From: Erysipelotrichaceae bacterium NK3D112
GTDB lineage: Bacteria > Bacillota_I > Bacilli_A > Erysipelotrichales > Erysipelotrichaceae
Assembly: GCA_000701725.1 (NCBI GenBank)
Contig: JNJQ01000003.1
Span: forward strand, 124,001 to 188,000
Reading direction: 5' to 3'
Length of the DNA: 64,000 bases
The translations under genes and the position numbers were made by a program. This document shows positions 61,307 through 64,000 of this stretch, piece after piece. Below the pieces are notes generated by a model. That model did no database searches. It had not been told where the DNA came from and saw only the letters and a list, made by a program, of their open reading frames with translations. The first letter of the stretch is position 1. Each line of letters opens with the position of its first letter.

Positions 61307-61543
61307 GTTCGTTTTCCTCCTGAAAATTAAAAGCGTCCCTGATAAAGGACGCTGAACTGCGCGGTACCACCTTATTTCCCATGGAGATTCCATGGACACC
61401 TCGAATCCTTAACGCGGAATACGGCCTTCCCTTTCGGGCGCTGCTCCAAGGTAGTAATCTGAGTGTTCCTCACCGGCTTTCACCTGCCGCCGGCTCTCTT
61501 GATCGGAATCAGTCACAGACCGTGTCCTCTTCATTGCATTTAC
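61307..61543 (-). promoter_or_regulatory. T-box leader (threonine) of thrS
   Basis: A tRNA-sensing transcription attenuator. The conserved T-box AAGGTGGTACCGCG lies at 61373-61360, followed by the competing terminator GCGTCC-TTTATCA-GGGACGC with a T-rich run (61352-61325). Upstream, AGCCGGCGGCAGGTGAAAGC suits the Stem I distal region. The tandem threonine triplets ACT and ACC at 61455-61450 in front of TTGGAGCAGC are the best specifier candidates; which one is used I cannot decide. Uncharged tRNA-Thr should allow read-through into thrS. Confidence 0.88.
61325..61352 (-). terminator. Regulated terminator of the thrS T-box
   Basis: On the - strand GCGTCC and GGGACGC form the stem with TTTATCA in the loop, followed by TTTTAATTTT. 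It lies 19 bases before the thrS ATG. Confidence 0.85.
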
Positions 61544-61549
61544 CACTAT

Positions 61550-61579
61550 GTTATATCGCTTACAGTGACGGAATGTCAA
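61550..61579 (-). promoter_or_regulatory. Promoter of thrS
   Basis: On the - strand perfect TTGACA at 61579-61574, 18-base spacer, TATAAC at 61555-61550. It starts one base past the polC stop codon. Confidence 0.75.
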
Positions 61580-64000
61580 TCAAAACAGTGACATCTGGTT
61601 GGTTTCCTGCATGCCCGCAAGACATCCGAGCGCATCGAGCTTTTTGAGCAGTGTCGCCGACAGCTGTGTTCTGCGGATGATATCCTCCTTGGAGATGAAT
61701 TCCGCTTTCTTTCTGGCCTCTTCCACCGTTCTAGCCACGTTGGCGCCAAGGCCGTCAATGACCGTGAATGGCGGAATGATGCACTTGTCATCATCGGGAT
61801 CCGCGCTGAAACGGGTTGCCAGTGATTTATAGAGATCCACATTGCCGATGCGGAAGCCGCGGGCATAAAGCTCCTCGCAGGCCTCAAGCGTATCGTACAG
61901 TGATTTTTCCTTGTTGGTCACAGGCACGGCGGCATTGCGGTCCTGCATGCGGGACTGGATGTCCTGCATTCTCATGCGCACAGCCTCGATGCCTTTGGAC
62001 ATCGTTTCGATTTCATAGGCATCGCAGCGCAATGACAGGAACTGGATATAGAAGTTGATCGGCTCATGAACCTTGTACCAGGCAATGCGCATCGCCATCA
62101 TGACGTATGCGACCGCGTGGGCTTTGGGGAACATGTATTTGATCTTCTTGCATGATTCAATGTACCAGTCAGGCACATTGTGCGACTTCATCTTCTCTTC
62201 CTGATCCTCACGCAGACCTCTTCCCTTTCGCACATCCTCCATGATCTTGAAGGCGTCGATCGGTTCGAGCTGCTTGTCAAGCAGATAGGTCATGATATCG
62301 TCACGGCATCCGATGACTTCGCCGATCGGGTGTCCCGCCCTGACAAGATCCTGGGCGTTGCCGCTCCATACGTCCGTACCGTGGGAAAGACCTGAGATGA
62401 TGACGAGATCGGAGAAGCTGTGCGGTCTTGTTTCCTCAAGGACATTTCTGGTTGTCCTTGTTCCGAATTCGGGCAGACCCAGAGCGCCGGTCTCCTTTTT
62501 GTATATGCGGGTGTCGGCCTTGAGCGCCTCATCGCTGTAGAACAGCGAGAGCGTTTCCGGATCATTCATCGGAATGTCCATCGGCTTGACCGTCGCAATG
62601 TTCTGCAGCATTCTCATCGCGGTCGGATCGACATGTCCGAGGATATCGAATTTCAGAACGTTGTCATGGATGTCATGGAAGTCGTAATGGGTTGTCTTCC
62701 AGTCGCTGGTCGGATCGTTTGCCGGATATTGAACAGGAGTGAAATCCTCGGCGATGTACTCATCGGGAATGATGATGATGCCGCCGGGATGCTGGCCGGT
62801 GGTGCGCTTGACATTCTGGGTTCCCTGGGCAAGGTAATCCTTCATTGTGCGGCGCATGTCGGTGATATTCATCTTCTCGCAATAGCCGGTGACATAACCG
62901 TATGCGGTCTTTTCGGCAACCGTGCCGATGGTGCCGGCGCGGAAGGCATGGTCTTCGCCGAAAACCTCCTTGATGAAGGCATGGGCGCGCCACTGGTATT
63001 CATTGGAAAAGTTCAGGTCGATATCAGGCGTCTTGTCGGCATTGAAGCCAAGGAACGTCTGGAACGGAATGTTCTGGCCGTTGCCCTTCATCACGCTGCC
63101 GCAATGCGGGCATGTCTTGTCGGGCAGATCGAATCCGCTCTTGATTTCCGGATCATCAATCCATTCGCTGTAATGGCAGTGCGGACAGAGATAATGCGGC
63201 TTGAGCGCGTTGACCTCTGTGATGCCTGACATTGTGGCGGTAAAGGAGGAGCCGACGGAACCACGGGAGCCGACGACATAACCGTCCTCATTGGATTTTT
63301 TGACCAGCAGATGGGCGATGTAATAATGCACGCCGAAACCGTTGCGGATGATGTTGTCGAGCTCTTCCTCAAGACGGTTTGTGACGATCTCGGGAATCTT
63401 TCCCTCAAACTCATACATGCGCTTTGCGGTGTCGTGGCAGATTTTTCTGAGCTTGTCATCCGAGCCTTCGATATGCGGCGGGAAGGTTCCGCTGGGAACC
63501 GGTCTGACCTCTTCGATCTGTTCAAAGAGCTTCTGCGGATTGCGGACAACGATCTCATCGATCAGATCATCATCGTCAAGCCATGCGAATTCCTGTTTCA
63601 TCTCATTGGTCAGACGGATATGCTGATCGGGATTGCGGGTGCGCATACGTAATGCGTCATCACGGATATAGAGCGGATGGGTCGCACCGCCCACACCCTG
63701 CGACATGATATAGACATCGCGGAAGATCTTCTCTTCCTTTTTGCAATAGTGGGCATCGCTGTCGGCAATGACGGGTTTTCCCATCTTTTTCGCCGTGTCG
63801 ATGATTCTGCGGATGACCGCCTTGAGACGGTTGAGATCCGGCACATTTCCGAGTGCCAGGAAAACAGAGAAATTGCTTAAAGGCTGCACTTCGATGTAAT
63901 CATAGAAGGCAATCGCTTCCTTTAAACGCTCATCATCCCCGTTGCATGCCAGCTCAAACACCTCGCCGTTCATGCAGGCAGAGCCAAGCAGCAGGTTTTC
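61580..64000 (-). CDS. polC: DNA polymerase III PolC, C-terminal part (5' end outside window)
   Basis: About 806 residues of the Gram-positive replicative polymerase; the frame stays open to the window edge. It begins in the PHP domain (NLLLGSACMNGEVFEL) after the exonuclease insertion. Then come the polymerase core with the catalytic Asp pair in TPDIDLNFSNEYQ, the zinc-binding CPHC pairs on both sides of the EWIDDPE segment, GSRGSVGSSF, and the C-terminal helix-hairpin-helix. The last residues QMSLF form the beta-clamp motif. PolC, not DnaE, is assigned from these motifs and their order. thrS follows after its own promoter. Confidence 0.97.
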   Translation of the reverse strand, partial: ENLLLGSACMNGEVFELACNGDDERLKEAIAFYDYIEVQPLSNFSVFLALGNVPDLNRLKAVIRRIIDTAKKMGKPVIADSDAHYCKKEEKIFRDVYIMSQGVGGATHPLYIRDDALRMRTRNPDQHIRLTNEMKQEFAWLDDDDLIDEIVVRNPQKLFEQIEEVRPVPSGTFPPHIEGSDDKLRKICHDTAKRMYEFEGKIPEIVTNRLEEELDNIIRNGFGVHYYIAHLLVKKSNEDGYVVGSRGSVGSSFTATMSGITEVNALKPHYLCPHCHYSEWIDDPEIKSGFDLPDKTCPHCGSVMKGNGQNIPFQTFLGFNADKTPDIDLNFSNEYQWRAHAFIKEVFGEDHAFRAGTIGTVAEKTAYGYVTGYCEKMNITDMRRTMKDYLAQGTQNVKRTTGQHPGGIIIIPDEYIAEDFTPVQYPANDPTSDWKTTHYDFHDIHDNVLKFDILGHVDPTAMRMLQNIATVKPMDIPMNDPETLSLFYSDEALKADTRIYKKETGALGLPEFGTRTTRNVLEETRPHSFSDLVIISGLSHGTDVWSGNAQDLVRAGHPIGEVIGCRDDIMTYLLDKQLEPIDAFKIMEDVRKGRGLREDQEEKMKSHNVPDWYIESCKKIKYMFPKAHAVAYVMMAMRIAWYKVHEPINFYIQFLSLRCDAYEIETMSKGIEAVRMRMQDIQSRMQDRNAAVPVTNKEKSLYDTLEACEELYARGFRIGNVDLYKSLATRFSADPDDDKCIIPPFTVIDGLGANVARTVEEARKKAEFISKEDIIRRTQLSATLLKKLDALGCLAGMQETNQMSLF

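Noticed and set aside
62420-63229. 269-codon + strand open frame inside polC
   Set aside because: Antisense shadow of polC; no ribosome binding site or promoter.
1-64000. CRISPR arrays, insertion sequences, prophage genes, tRNA or rRNA genes
   Set aside because: I looked for spaced direct repeats, transposase motifs, phage structural genes and GGTTCGAAT-like tRNA arms and saw none; the only recombinase is a housekeeping XerD.

Overview
The window reads as one chromosomal segment of a low-to-mid GC Firmicute, most likely from the Erysipelotrichia (this placement is inference). Supporting points are a PolC-type replicase, T-box control of thrS, an alaS-ireB-ruvX-DUF1292-mltG-udk-greA order as in Bacillus, a nusB-xseA-xseB-ispA-dxs-recN order, strong GGAGG ribosome binding sites, TATAAT/TGnTATAAT promoters, and an HydABC-type [FeFe]-hydrogenase of an anaerobe. 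No tRNA, rRNA, CRISPR array, insertion sequence or prophage was seen.

Layout. From 0 to 25.4 kb every gene is on the + strand: alaS end, ireB, ruvX, DUF1292, mltG, Nudix, udk, greA, comEA, comEC, holA, sdaA, a deoxyinosine-type DNA glycosylase, a U32 protein, mscL, smc, ftsY, ylxM, ackA, nrnA, then a five-gene ulaG-type sugar-acid operon, hup and an unknown acidic protein. From 25.48 to 26.45 kb there is about 1 kb with no convincing intact gene. It holds palindromes, three DnaA-box-like words, a dif-like Xer site and an orphan terminator. From 26.45 to 64 kb nearly every gene is on the - strand: a YbjQ-domain protein, a membrane-anchored C11 peptidase, a deleted Gfo/Idh gene, a Cache-HAMP-PP2C phosphatase, then nusB-xseA-xseB-ispA-dxs-recN-dinB-xerD-deoB as one tight operon, guaB, two LytS-type histidine kinases (one degenerate), the hydrogenase locus, thrS with a T-box, and the 3' part of polC. 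Only the DUF5662 gene and proS break the pattern.

How the genes work together. The two halves converge on the 1 kb gene-free stretch, and that stretch contains a 28-bp dif-like sequence. I therefore suggest that the window spans the replication terminus; this is inference from gene orientation plus motif.

The hydrogenase locus encodes the three subunits of an HydABC-type, probably electron-bifurcating enzyme. Interleaved are a second HydA-like protein with sensory-type motifs, two GHKL ATPase proteins, two DRTGG-type proteins, a PHP protein and an extra 2Fe-2S protein. Upstream lie an ABC permease, an ABC binding protein and a TM1266-type regulator, with no ABC ATPase. The regulator and binding protein can be reached only through an intrinsic-terminator hairpin next to the first ribosome binding site, which implies attenuation.

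The ulaG-type operon has the lactonase, 3-epimerase and 4-epimerase of the L-ascorbate route, but no UlaD decarboxylase and no transporter. It carries instead an FGGY kinase and an uncharacterised FG-GAP-like protein.
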